Positions 1 to 11,918 of a stretch of 64,000 nt of DNA are shown here, one piece after another (the first letter of the stretch is position 1; the number at the start of each line of letters is the position of its first letter). Below the pieces are notes generated by a model. It did not search any database. It was not told the origin of the DNA and worked only from the letters and a program-made list of their open reading frames with translations. This DNA is from Laccaria trichodermophora (taxonomy: Eukaryota; Basidiomycota; Agaricomycetes; Agaricales; Hydnangiaceae), in assembly GCA_018417955.1 (NCBI GenBank), contig JACTVC010000047.1:102613-166612 (forward strand), given 5' to 3'. Made by a program: the position numbers and the translations under genes.

Positions 1-1991
1 ATCATTGACAATGACTTACTCGGGGCCACGTCTTGCTTGATACCCTGCATGGGTTGGTTGGACTTGTCCAAACGCTCCTTCGTTTGTTGGGTAGGCAGAT
101 CCCATTGCGTTCGTGGTTGGAGAAGAGGTTGTCGACTGCCAAGGAAATTATTGCCTTGGAGCGGGTTTGGCAGATTGCGCTGCTGTAATATTCCAGATCC
201 AGTTGAAGACCCAGCAGCTGCATTCTGCTGAGCAGCCGACGCACCAAACGGAAATTTCATGTTAGGTACTGTGTTGGAGGGCCCACTCCGGTTTCCAGTA
301 CTCTGTTGCATCAACCGTAATTGATTTTGCAAGGCCATTTGCTCAGCGTGAGCCTTTTGCAAATCGCCACGGTTGGCCTCAATGACCTCGATGACCTTTT
401 CCGGAACTCCACGTCGATGGAGTTCAGACGTAGGTACATGAGCATGACCAATGACACTCCGGAACATCGAGGGAGATGGTGCATTTACACGCTGGGACAC
501 CGGCGAAAGTGTATTCACACGCTGGGACGCCGGCGAAAGTGCATTTACAGACTGGGACACCGGCGGAGGTGCCCCCCTTGCGGGAGGAGCAGCAGCCTTC
601 GTTGCAAGAGGGGTTTTCCCTTGGGCTTGTAGCCTCGCCTTGAGAAGCGATTGGATGTAAAGTCCATCGAAGTCGGATAAAAGCTCTTTATAAACGAGCG
701 CAAGCTTCTGCGCAGCATCAGGGCTGCACTTTGCTGGGCCCAATTCGGTGCTGGGAGATTGTGTGAATCCCATGCGCCCCCCAATAATGCTCCAAAGTCC
801 CTTCCGTTCTATCTAAAGAAAGTCATGAATCATCGTTTTCACGCGAGATGGGGAAAAATAAACACCTGAATGGGTCCGGATTCTAACATCACGTTTCTAT
901 GGAGCTGATAGAGGTCGATCGGTTTGTCGTCAATTTGTGGTGGAGTATCGTTCTTCCGATTCTTGTTGGCGCAGTAAATCTTATATGATTGCTGGAAGCG
1001 GGGCTGATCTAATGGTGGGGGATGGCTTCCAGCAACATTCTGATTCGCAGCCGGAGGCTGTGGTGGATTTTGGGAGACCCTCTGTGCGGCATAAGCACGC
1101 AGCAAACCGGCTCTATTAGCTTCTAAAAACGCGATAACCCTCTCTGGTACACCGCGTCGGCGGAGTTCAAGGATCGGCAAGTGAGCGAGAGCAGCAGCCC
1201 TTTGAATAACCATTGGAAGTGACCCCTGTCCCGAAGACAGCCCCTGCATCGACGGAGGTGGCACATGCATTACCTGAGCAGCAGGCCCCGGTTGCGCTCG
1301 AACTTTCAGTCTCGCATTGATTGCCAAGGCAATGTAGTATCGCTCGAAGATGAGTAGATACTCTTTGTAGATGTTAGCAAGGCGGTGCGCGATGTCAGGT
1401 CCAGACTTTGCAGGCTCTGTTCCGGTGCCTGAGACTTGCACAAAACCCATACGTCCCCCAATAACATCCCAAAGCTTCTTTTGTTCCACCTGCATAAGAT
1501 CTATAAGCTGTAGCGATACGACGAGAGTAGAAGTCAATTACCATGGCAAACCCGAATTCGAGCATAACATTTCTATGAAGCTGATAGAGGTCGATCGGTT
1601 TGTTATCAATTTGCAGCTGCTGTAAATCGATGTTCAGCTTTTTGCTAATGCAAAAAGACTTGAATGATCGCTCAAAGGTGGACATTTCCATGGGTGGAGG
1701 AATATTGTTGTTCTGGTTACCAGAAAGATGTACCGCTGGGACCGTCTGGAGAGGCTGGCTCCCTACAACATTTTCGCCCTGAGCTGAGCCTGTGTCAGGT
1801 GGAACAGATAAATTTGGCAGAATCGAGGGAAGGGGAGGTACGAAAGCAGCTTCATTCAAACCAGTTTGCGAACTTGTTGGCAAAGGCGTGCTTGACGAAG
1901 GTAAGGGTAGCGTAAACTTCTGTTCTACCTCAGCTCCAATGGTCTTGGGAACATCCACTTTTGACAGTTCGCCGACTTCCTTGTTTCTCAT
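1..1991 (-). CDS. Tandem-ARID DNA-binding protein, SWI1-like (partial, runs off left edge)
   Basis: Two ARID (AT-rich interaction) domains lie in tandem. Each has the first-helix pattern FERSFKSF or FQQSYKIY, then the identical core KPIDLYQLHRNVMLE. After an intron comes W(D/S)(V/I)IGGRMGF and a closing helix (ANIYKEYLLIFERYY / ALVYKELLSDFDGLY). Each domain is followed by a second shared motif, (R/H)RRGVPE(R/K)VI...EANR. The rest is rich in P, Q, S and T. ARID proteins of this make-up are subunits of SWI/SNF chromatin remodellers (fungal Swi1), acting in the nucleus; the exact orthology is inferred. Both domains are split by an intron at the same place (about 1495-1540 and 790-870). The Met at 1991 is used as start because the reading frame is clear from there, but an intron could join it to the gene upstream. 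The 3' end lies outside the window. Confidence 0.75.
480..567 (-). repeat. 30 bp tandem repeat inside the ARID gene
   Basis: About three copies of a 30 bp unit encode, on the minus strand, the ten-residue repeat PVSQRVNALS with small changes. It lies between the second ARID domain and its RRGVPE motif. The unit is a multiple of three, so copy number can change without breaking the frame. Confidence 0.7.
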
Positions 1992-2049
1992 GGAGATTTC
2001 TTTTTCTTCTAAATAAAGCGTGCCTAGCCAAGAACGATAATCCTCTGAG

Positions 2050-4015
2050 TCATAGCGTAACCTCCCAACAGCAAAACATCTTACCATTCTGATCTATGAC
2101 AACATCGAATTTACTTTGAATTCGATTGAAGAACTCTGGACCATCCGGGAGTTGAGTTGCATCCTGCAACCGATCATAAAGTCAGCTTGTCAACGGATAA
2201 CGAGGAAGTGTTATTCAAACATGCCTCCTCAAGGACAGAACACCAGTCATCATCATGGATAATAGCAACCTTGGCTTCAGGATGCTAATCGATTATTAGT
2301 TATGAGAGGTTTATGCATGGCAGGGATCACCTTTTGCATCAATATCTTGAGAATAAGCGTAGAAGGGTGAATAGTCTGTTGGGCTACTGAGAAACTTTCA
2401 GAAAGTAACTTGGACATACTCACAGGTGAACGGCTCTGCCAATCCTTCAACACTACAGGTCCATTGTTGCGGCTGCCTAAATGGCTATTGAACTTTGTGC
2501 TTGAGTACTGAGGAGGAGACACGTACTAGATAGTGTACTTTGCGAAGAGCTTGAAGAACTCGGTGGTGATTTAAGTTCGACGGCATCTGTTTCCACCTCG
2601 GAAGCGAGGTTAATGGGCAGGTTTTTCCATATGGTGTCCGAAACTGCGATCGTGAACGAGCGGATAAAAGTGGTTTGGTTGCGAGGCCGTGTTGTCCAGG
2701 ATGATCCTGAATCATCCTCAACACTGTCGAGGTCAGGTTCTGGCCACGTCTTTGACTCAGCCATGCCATCATGTTCCCAGGAGTAAGTGGTGCGCAACGG
2801 ATATCTGTGATCGCCAGGGACCGTAAGGAATGTCAAGACAGGTCCATCTTGAGTGCGATCAGTCTGCATGGTGTTGTTATATGACGCAATGCCCCACGAT
2901 GTGGTTTTATCGCAGCCTGTAACGAGGTGCAACTCTCCATTTTCAAGCTCGCAACCACGAGGTCCGTTGACGAATTGATACCAGCTGGCCGCGTGAAGTG
3001 AAGCATAATCCCTGAATGCTTTAAGATTACGCAAATCTTCATGATGAGCTCCCTCAGGCATCGCCAAGATCGCCCCTTCTGATTTTGAACCACGGAAAGT
3101 CAGCCCCCTGGAATCCCTTCAGCACTCGAATACTGATAATGGCAATAGAAACAACCTCTGTTTTTTCACTGAAATGCTGGCGAGATAACTCCCTCTTGAA
3201 TGCTCAGGATATTTCCGGGTATCTGCAGCGGAAAGTCGCAGAGGGGAGAAATCCTCAGGTAATACTTCCGGGTTACTTGGGTGATTGGCATCAAGACAGA
3301 TATTGAACAGGTAATCAAAAGCCCCGTAGGATGTAATCAAACCGACGTCGCCGATGCTAGCACCAGTTTGCTGATACGATTCTGGTAGTTCCGTGTTGGG
3401 CTGAGGGATCCAGAGAGGAAACCCATGCTTCTTCTGCAAGAGTTGTCGCTCGTATATGGCGTTGGCGCTCTGTTCTTCGACCGTGGTGTCATCAGTTGCA
3501 ACAGACGACTGGACAAAATTAATCAAAGGGACTGGCAAGGTCTTCAAAACGTACATCTGCGAAGGAGGAGTTAAGGCGGGTTTCATCAGCCATTCTTAAT
3601 GTAGAAAAGAAAGTGGACGCACTTTCGCTTGTTGTCCGTGCCAGCTCCGACGTTTCTGGCGGCACAGGCGCCACTCCCAATGGTTCACTCATTGAGCTAA
3701 CCCTTGCATGATGCGACGAGCTTTCATCTAAAAGAAAACTTGAGTAATTTAATTCATCAAACTTCAGTTCAACATCCGTACTAATAATGATCGTCACGCC
3801 TTGTGAGGTGTTAAATTGACCACCAGAAATTCCCGTAGATGTAGAACCAGTGAAAAGGGACACAGTCGATACTTCACTATTTAAGCGCTCAGTAAGATTA
3901 CAAATGAAAAGCTCCGTGCGTACCGTACGCTGGGTGCCGGTGTCGATATCGAGGTAGCACTTATCGACGACTGACTGGCAGCTTCTGTCTTCAGCGACGG
4001 ATCAGGCATGGCCAT
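2050..4015 (-). CDS. Agaricomycete-specific hypothetical protein (VTGCDKTTSWGIASY family)
   Basis: Several exons read in order on the minus strand. The N-terminus MAMPDPSLKTEAAS splices (about 3925 to 3890) into REVSTVSLFTGSTSTG and GISGGQFN. Then come KKHGFPLWIPQPN, IGDVGLITSYGAFDYLFNIC, YQFVNGPRGCELENGELHLV, TGCDKTTSWGIASY and finally HPEAKVAIIHDDDW. I recognise this order of motifs from a large, fast-evolving family in mushroom genomes. No enzyme or binding function is established for it, and no TM segment is visible. Introns fall near 3720-3780, 3510-3600, 3080-3180, 2450-2520 and 2180-2220, some boundaries uncertain. The stop at 2050 is the first in-frame stop if the GTAAGA at about 2083 is not used as a splice donor; if it is, the frame runs on into the ARID gene. 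Confidence 0.6.
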
Positions 4016-4632
4016 CGCAAGTCTGAGTTATCGCTCTCTATTCCAGATATCGGGGTACTGATGAGGAATAGTTGGTAAGCCTTGTGGCCCTCCCGATCCG
4101 GGCAGCAGAGCATAGCACTGCTAGCCGCACCACTGCCAGGAACGCCACAGCCAATTACTATTTCAAGAGATTGCAAGCTCCCAACCACATATGACGAAGG
4201 CTACAGGAAGTTTCGGTTAAATGTGAGGCGTGGACGACGTCCAAGTATTTCTGGCTGGCGAAAGAAAAGTCGAGATTGAAATCACTGGAGTCCATGGGTC
4301 GATGTTGGGTCGATGGAAGTATTGGCTTCTGCTGTACTTGGCTGGACCGAGGGCGAGGTTTGGCCATGAGCGAGGTTGCCACAGCTGAGGATGTGAAGTA
4401 TGCATTGGTGTAAGTGGAGGTAAGTGGTACCTTGACAAGATGGAGTAATGAAATCAAAGTTGAGGATCTCAAATTCAACTTCGAGTTGAATGTACGAAAT
4501 AAGCATTAATATTCGTCTGACTGTATAGAATGGAGGTCGCTAGCGTCTATGTTGCCAGCCACGTCGGAGGCTCGTCGTTTTCGTCTCTACCAGCTCTTCC
4601 GGATCCCCTGGCCAGAATTTCAACCAAAAAAG
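4016..4632. other. Intergenic, no gene supported
   Basis: Spacer between the 5' end of the hypothetical gene at 2050-4015 and the stop codon of GUT2. Short open frames exist on both strands but show no family motif, codon pattern or splice structure. The promoter of the downstream gene and the GUT2 terminator must lie here. Confidence 0.5.
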
Positions 4633-7234
4633 TCAAACACCTCCACCACTCTTCTCAACAGGAATCTTCGTCCTCTTCTGTTTCTTTGGGGAAGGTGCGA
4701 ATGCAACTTCCTTGAGGTTCCCGCAAATCTAAAAGAGAGACAAGCCAGTCAACTCCCAAAACGATCTGGAGGGAAAAAAAACAAAACCAACCTCAGCAAA
4801 CTCATCGAAATCCAACTCCTCCCTGTTCTTCAACCCAGCCTCATAAAAGACGTATGCGTAGTCCTTGTCCGAAATCCCAGCATACCCCAGGACATCCTTC
4901 AAGACCACCTTAATGTCCGCCTTCTTCATCTTCTCCGCTTCCCTCACATGAGCCACAAACGCATGCCTCAGCGCCGCCAACTCTCCAGCCTCGAACTTTG
5001 AGCGACCATACATATACGGTTTGTTCTCCTTCACTGCCGCACCAGAGCCCATCAGACGTCCAGCAGCAGCCCAAAGCTTCTCCCACAAACCTCTCGGCTC
5101 AAGGTCAGGTACGTGCGCCATGTACGCGGGTGAGAGGCCCATGCTTTGAAGGAACTGGACGGCATCCTTAATTTGCTTCTTGCGCTCTGCTTTGGACCAG
5201 TTGAGCTCGTCTGCCATGATGTCGACGACGCGAGGAAGGGCATCGAGGGCTGCGTGTGCATTGAGGAAGGATAGACGGGTACGGCGGGCGAGAACATCGA
5301 TGGCAGAAAGGGCATATTCGTGACGGACTGCATATCGCACTTCTGCGTCGATGACTGGAGATGAAGGAAGCAACTTAGTGGGATAGTAAGTCCAGAAGTT
5401 GGTAAACACATACTTGGGTATTGGGGTGCAAGACGCTTTCCGTACAAAGGCCAGCTCTCGCCAGTGGGTTCTGCAAGAGAGCAGACAGTCCATGCACGAT
5501 CACCATAATTATCGGAGAGATGCCTAGCAACTTCGCTCTCCAGACCATACTAGTCGATCATCAGCAAATAATCCCACAGAATCTGCACAAAAGGACTCAC
5601 AGTCTGAATCAGCCCAATGAACATATTCCTACTCCACCCATCGCTACCCACCAATCTCAAGTTCTCCGTCACACATCCACTCTTCACGCGCCCTTCAAGC
5701 CCGAAAACCTTGACAGCCTCATCCACCGTCTCCTGCGCCATAGCCCTATACGTAGTCCACTTTCCACCAGCGATCGTGAGGAGTCCACTGTCACTAACAT
5801 AAATCATATGATTCCTCACAAGACCCGCAGTGCTGGCTGCCCTGGGATCGCGCACAAGAGGCCGGAGCCCACTCCACGCGCTGAGGACATCTCCACGGCG
5901 GACTTTGATATCCGGGGACAAGTACGAACGGACTTCCTCCAAGACCCAGCGAATGTCTTCTTCTGATGCGACTGGGTCACGTTCTACAGAAGCTGGTGTG
6001 TCTGTGGTCCCAGCGATAGTATTGCCCTGCCAGGGTAGAAAGAAGATTACACGTCCGTCTGAGGTGGCGGGGTCCAACAAGCCCATCTTACGAGGAGAGT
6101 AGTAGTTGGGGAGGGTAATGTGAACTCCGGACGAGGGTTGCACAATGGGCTGGTGATTGGGGTCATCAAGAGAGAGGAGGGTATCAGAGAATGGGCCTGT
6201 TGCGTTGATGACACCCTGAGAGTACATATATTAGATTATATGAGTAGGGCCAGATAGATAAACAAACTTTGGCTTTGACATCCCACTCCTCACCGGTGAG
6301 AGCATCCTTGACCCGTGCACCAGTAAGTTTCCCAGACCCATCCTTATTTAGCTTCGTAACCTCGCAGTAGTTCGCGACGATAGCTCCCTGCTTGACAGCA
6401 CTCATTATCAGGGCGATGTTCATCCGAGAATCGTTGTGTTGTCCTGCGCCATATCTTTAGTCACCAACTTGATAGAAACTACAGAGAAAGCACACCATCA
6501 TAGTAAACCACAGCGCCAACGAGACCCTCACTCTTAAGCATAGGAAAAGTCTCCAACGCCTTTCCTTTGCTCATGAGGTACGACGTCTCCATATTCTCCT
6601 TCCCAGCTAAAACGTCGTACATCTTGCACCCTGCATAATAATACGGGATCTGCCAGTACTTGTAAATTGGCAACATGATCGGCAGCATGTTGGATAGATA
6701 AGGTGCAGTCTGCAAGAAAATCTTGCGTTCGTGCAAAGCCTCGCGAACGAGTTTGTACTGATCGTAGTCCAGTTCAAAAACGGCTTTCTGGAGGTACCGC
6801 ACACCACCATGGACAAGTTTTGTAGATTTAGATGACGTTCCTACAACCACAAATCAATGAGGCGTGAAAAAGGGAAGAAAAACAAACGCACCAGCACTGA
6901 AATCGTCTCTCTCCACCAAGGCAACCTTCAGCCCTCGACTAGCAGCATCAACGGCAACGCCAGCACCGGTAGCGCCTCCGCCAACAACGAGCAAGTCAAA
7001 CTCCTCACCAGGCTCGCCATGCGTCTTGATCGCGCCGGACGCCTTGAGCTGTTTGAGCATCTCAGCCCGCGAAGGTGGGGTCCATGGCGGTGGCGGCCTG
7101 CGCTGCTCCTTGGTAGACAAGGGATAGGCAGGTCCTGAGTTGAGGTACCAATAACATGCGCCGGCGCTAAGCACCGTGCCTCCTGTCGCGTACGCGAGTG
7201 TTCGCCTCGAAAAGATTCTACGGAGAATAGCCAT
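4633..7234 (-). CDS. GUT2: Mitochondrial FAD-dependent glycerol-3-phosphate dehydrogenase
   Basis: Oxidises glycerol-3-phosphate to dihydroxyacetone phosphate and passes electrons to ubiquinone at the inner mitochondrial membrane. Seven exons: 7234-6892, 6840-6496, 6443-6268, 6215-5601, 5549-5414, 5354-4792 and 4728-4633; all introns are GT-AG and the exons sum to 2274 bp, 757 codons plus stop. The N-terminus is basic ([15 protein letters not shown]) followed by a hydrophobic segment, fitting a targeting/anchor sequence. The FAD-binding Rossmann motif is [20 protein letters not shown] with [12 protein letters not shown]. Further family signatures are [26 protein letters not shown] and [16 protein letters not shown]. 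The C-terminal domain has [20 protein letters not shown] and ends in an EF-hand-like segment ([14 protein letters not shown]). No frameshift or lost key residue was seen; it looks like a housekeeping gene. Confidence 0.95.
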
Positions 7235-7903
7235 TATGTATGGGTGTCTATTTCGATGGCTGGGCATCGAAGATTAGCTTGACGCAATCATTACGGTTGG
7301 CGCTTTTGGACATACGGTATGGAGGGGCTACAAAAATATATGAGCATCGTACGACAAGAACCTGGCATAAACCACGCACCGAGCAGTCTAGTATTATTTC
7401 CTCGATAAATCTTGAAGTCACCGAGGGCGCTCAGCCAACAATCCACGAGTTCTCCTCGATGACGCACATACCTCTGAAAACCAGCCCTGACAACGATCAG
7501 TCCGTGAAAACAGTCGAACGTGGGTTCCCTCACTTACCTCAAATATCTCTGTCAGGGAAGACACGGACTGCAGTCCAGAGTAAGAGGAAGATGGCGGTAA
7601 AGGAATGGAACGAAGACAAAAACACCCATGTCTTTCAATTTTGTAGATGGATCAACCACTATCATCTGGTTTCCGGGTCGGGCGGCCCGCTACATCCCAC
7701 CTTCCCGCTCCAATCCGTTCCGCTAAACTCACGGGAACCTGCACTTGAAGTTGTAGAAAGAACGGGAATTTGTCCAAAATGTATTTGCTGCGGCATGGGG
7801 TACGATAATATTTTGTCGAATGCACATGCATAAACCATAAACACAAGATAAAGAAGATGTCCATATCATAGTAGGCATCGCTTCAAACTCGGGATCCTCG
7901 CAC
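7235..7903. promoter_or_regulatory. GUT2 promoter region and Cep57-like gene 3' flank
   Basis: No supported gene. On the minus strand a TATATTTTTG element lies about 100 bp upstream of the GUT2 start (complement of roughly 7333-7343) and is a plausible TATA box. A 197-codon plus-strand frame from 7240 covers most of this spacer but shows no recognisable feature and is not called. Confidence 0.4.
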
Positions 7904-10900
7904 TCAAGAAGGTCTCCTCGCTTTCCTACTCCAGACCGATGACGGCCCACCTGGAACCGAACGGGGCCTCGCATACCCAGGAACCACACTCTCCGCCAAA
8001 GGTTTATCTTTAAAGCTCAACAAATCACTCAAAGACGCAATCTGGTCGCCCTAACAAAAAAGTCAATCAGTCCTAACAAAAGAGCGATCCAAATTAATCA
8101 CCTTCTGTTCCAAAATATCAACAACCTCTCTAAGATGCTGCGCCAGAATATTCCGCTTGCGGACGTTCGAAACAGCATCCATGTCTTTATACTGATCCGC
8201 GAGCTCAACATAAATACTACAAAAAAACCCGCACATCAGTTGCCTTGCCCTCAAATGATAAAAGAAGACACACCTTTTATAATGCGTGAAATCATCCTCC
8301 AACTCCCTGATAACCCGCATGACCACAGTCTGCGGGGGTAATCCCTCCTTCTGGCCTGCCTGGCGCCAATACGCCGGGTTCTCAGAGAACGTAACATTTC
8401 CTTCCCTTTGCTTGCCCTTAAACTCAGCAGGAACAGGGATGTCATCCGAACCCTCTGCGAAACCCTCATCTTCCTCTTCCTCCTCTTCTTCTGCCTGAGG
8501 ACGCCGGTGCTGCCTATGCTTCACCCACGAAGGCGAAGAAGGTCGATCCCTATGCCTTCGACGATAACACACCGTACACGTCTTCGCATTATGCTCCGGA
8601 GCAGAGAAGAAAAGCCTCTCCAATCGCTCGCCGCGAATCTGAGGGAAAGGTGTCTCCAATTCCTCCGGCTGAGGAGGGTGGCTTCGTCTAGTATGTCTCG
8701 CTGCTTGACCGGGAGTAGGAGCTGATGGCCTGGACGAGGACGAGGATGGTTTCTGGTGCTGCTGCTGCTGGTGGTGTCCTAAACGTTGTTGATGGCGATA
8801 GGAAGTCAAAGCGGGCGATACAGCCCTTTCCGTTCCCTCTTCCTCCTCCTCCTCTTCAACAACCGCCGCCCGCCTCTGCGACCTAGTTGGCGTAGGCGAA
8901 GGACTGCTGGTCCTAACAGGTGAAGGACTTCTTGACCTCCTGGACCTCGCCAAAGAAACCAAACTCGCATCAGACCTCCGTTCCTCCACCTCGGCAGAAA
9001 TCCTTTCCAGGTCCTCCATATCAAGCAACTGCTCATCCCGCTCTCCAGGGGCAGTAGTCATAGTCGACGCCCCAAGGTTCGCACTCGACCCAATCGTCGC
9101 ATGATCAGTGCGCATAGTTTTATCCGCCATGTTGATATTTGTGTGCGAAGAAGGATCGAAAGGCTCAGGCTCTTCATCTTCCTCCTCCTCCTGGGATCGA
9201 TACTCCAAACCCTCCTCCTCCTCCTCCTCCTCCTCCTCCTCTTCATGGATCTCCTCTTCTTCTTCTTCCTCCTGCACCTCCTCCTCATCCCTCGACATAG
9301 CAACATCCGCCAAACTCTCATGAACACCCGATACCTCCCTCGCCATCCTCCTCTCCTTCAACCCCTCCTCAACCACCCTCCTCAAAACTTCCACCTCCCC
9401 CGCAACCCGCTCCACCTCCTCTTTCAGCTGCACAATCTCGCTCCCCTTCTCTCTGAGCGCCCTAGAATCCGATTCTCGCAGATTCCGGAGTTCCATGAGA
9501 AGCTCTTGGTGAGACGCAAGCTCCGAAGTCAACCTCGTCAAATGGGTGCGAAGGGAGTTGATTAGCGCTTCAAGAGCTATCAGAACATCTTCAGCCTCAC
9601 TCGCACAAAAAAAAAGAGCGAAAGACAAACCTTTCTTCTCCTCAACAGCCTCCTTATACCGAACACTCGCCTCTCCCACCTCACTCTGCTCAAAATCAAC
9701 CTCCCTAGCTTTTCCCTTCCCTTTCGCCCCTTTCCTCCTCGAGAAGCTTATATCCCGTTGCTGTTGAACAATAACCTCCTCCCTCTCCATCAACCTCGTC
9801 CGCTCCCGTGCAACTTCACGTTTACACTCCTCCAACTCCAACTCTAGCTCCCTAACGCGTCTCCTTGAGATCCCGTTCTCTTCGTTCAGATGATGGAGCT
9901 GGGTTTGGACTGTAGACAGGGTCTGCAATAACCGAGCTATATAACCAAAAAAATCTCGTCAATATCTTTCTTTTCGAAGAGGAAAAAAAAAAAAAGAGAG
10001 AAGAGTTACCTTCCGAATCCCTAGGACGATCATCAGCCCTATAAGCCACATACTCAATCCCAAATTTGGCCGGACTCTCAACAGCGCTCGTCAAACCCGT
10101 AACATCAGGTAACTGAACCTTTCCTCTCGGGGTATCTCTCATAGACGACCTCCTAGGTGTAGGCCGCCTCGCGCTCGCAGACGGCGCAAAGCTTACTTCC
10201 GCAGTCTGGTTTCCGATATTGCTGAATGGGTTCCTCTCGGGCTCTTCTCTAGACAGAGGAGCAGAGGGCCTTGGATTGGTACCACTGCTGCTTTGTCCTT
10301 GTTGCTGCTGGGATCTAGATACGGAGGAGGAAAGCCTCTCGCTCTTCGTCGATCTCCCGAGTTTAGACCCAGCCGTGGACGGTGTAGGAGGCTGCACCCT
10401 CACGTCGGGCTGCTGAGCCGCAGGAGAAGAGGCATACGAAGGGAACATATTCGACTTCCTACTCGGCCTAGGCGTGGGTGCATTCATCGACTCGTTCTGG
10501 GCCCTCCCACCCAGCGGGGACATCATAGGAATCGGAGAAGCCGTTCTGTTTGACTGGGCACTCCGTGGTCGTTTGGGCGAGAATGAGACGTGTCGGAGGT
10601 GGTCTGATAGTTTTGGTCTAGCTTGAGCACCACTACCACCGCCATCAGAGTCAGAGGCTACCGAGGAGGCAGAGGATAAGGGAGAGCCAAGGCGCGAACG
10701 CAGGGACGGAGGAGCTGCGTAGCCTGATTTTAAGATTCTGTCCAGTTCAGCAGTGCTATCCACTACGAGCGGGTCGTACGTGACACTACCCATTCCCTGT
10801 AGTAGTATGAACATCAGAAGTGGAGCAACACAATAGAAAAAAAACACTTACAGGGTACTTGGACCTCGAAGGCTCCATATCAAAAACGCTAAGTTTACTA

Positions 10901-11412
10901 TCCACGCCCGCAATCATCTCATGGAGCGGTCTATCGGGGTCGTACTCTGCGCCGCTGATACTGATATCACGGCGAGCATGCCTGCCCCCACCTAACCCCG
11001 CACTGAGGGTTAACGCGCTGGCATGGTGAGCCGCCGTAGACACGCTCTCCCCGCCATAAGGATTAATGCCCTCCTCATCGTCTCCCGTACGATAGGACCA
11101 CGCCGCCACCTGACTGTGGGTGTCTTCATCCCCGTAGAGGTCTCCCGAGCGGTGGGCAGCGTACGATGGAAACTCCGGGAAGGGGTCTGGTGCAGAGTTA
11201 TGTCGTCCATATTCCACACTGCTCGCATTTTGTCTTGTATAATTGTGATTGTGATGATCTTCGTCTCCGTCGTCGTCGCTAGCCGAGGACAACCGCAAGG
11301 AAAGGTCTGTGTGCTGTAGATTGTGTTCGAGTTGAATACGATGCTGCTCTTGCTCGTCGCCACGGATGCTAATGTCAAGAACAGACCCTTTGGCTGTTCG
11401 TTTTTTCATCAT
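7904..11412 (-). CDS. Cep57/PPC89-like spindle pole body protein
   Basis: Large coiled-coil protein in about six exons: 11412-10852, 10796-10010, 9937 to about 9630, then about 9600-8280, 8218-8114 and 8055-7904. Exon 1-2 encodes a low-complexity S/P-rich region. Exon 3 starts a long coiled coil (QTLSTVQTQLHHLNEENGIS onward), followed by acidic runs of Glu and a S/R/P-rich stretch. A CTVCYRRRHR motif follows. The C-terminal segment has YVELADQYKDMDAVSNVRKR, LAQHLREVVDILEQKGDQIA and SLSDLLSF. This last part matches the Cep57 microtubule-binding domain as found in fungal spindle-pole components such as S. pombe Ppc89. The ATG at 11412 was chosen; an in-frame upstream extension lacks support. 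Exact internal splice sites at about 9610 and 8060 are less certain than the others. Confidence 0.75.
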
Positions 11413-11918
11413 TGTGCTGTTCTTCTCTGGTGTCGCGGAGGAAAGAGAAAAGAGAGTGGCAGACGATGGAAGGCACAGCGAGTAGAAGAGCGCTGTCCGA
11501 ATTCGGACATTCAACTCGACCAAAATAACGCGTGTGTCACGTGAGCGTGTTTATTCCCTTGATGATTGATTCCCACCGAATCCCCATGCAGTTTACAAGG
11601 ATCAAGATCCTTGGGCGTGCCTAGAGGTCTTGAGTCTCGAGATACGCAATACGCGTTGTGAGTACAACAAGATCCCCACGCGTTTACCTCTGATAACAGT
11701 GCCAATCTGCCCCAACTCCGATTTTTCAGAATTTGCAACGAACTTTAGGTGAGTGCTCCACAACCATCAACTTTCCGCAATTTTTAGCTAACGATCTGCC
11801 CGCAGAGCGTTGGTAGAACGCGTCGAAATATTAGAGGCACAACAATGAAAGTCACATGCTCAAGATTTGATAAAAATCGGCTCTTTCAAAAGTTTTGCTC
11901 TCCCTCTTCCCAACTCAA
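11413..11918. promoter_or_regulatory. Cep57-like gene promoter and left edge of the duplicated block
   Basis: The first 330 bp are the 5' flank of the minus-strand Cep57-like gene. From about 11745 the sequence (ACTTTAGGTGAGTGCTCCAC and on) matches the 3' end of gene X2 at 24810-24930 and of X4 at 42940-43075. It is therefore a leftover of a lost X-I gene upstream of F1, and about 11745 marks the breakpoint between unique sequence and the repeated block. Confidence 0.65.

Noticed and set aside
4158..4506. Three overlapping minus-strand frames upstream of the VTGCDKTTSWGIASY gene
   Set aside because: The gene's start at 4015 is explained by a spliced first exon, and these frames show no continuity with it.
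7240..7833. 197-codon plus-strand open frame in the GUT2 promoter
   Set aside because: No motif, no splice or start context of note, and it occupies the only available promoter space of a strong housekeeping gene on the other strand.
9101..9565. 154-codon plus-strand frame rich in Leu, Ser and Phe
   Set aside because: It is the antisense of the Glu-rich acidic region of the Cep57-like gene; the composition is explained by that.
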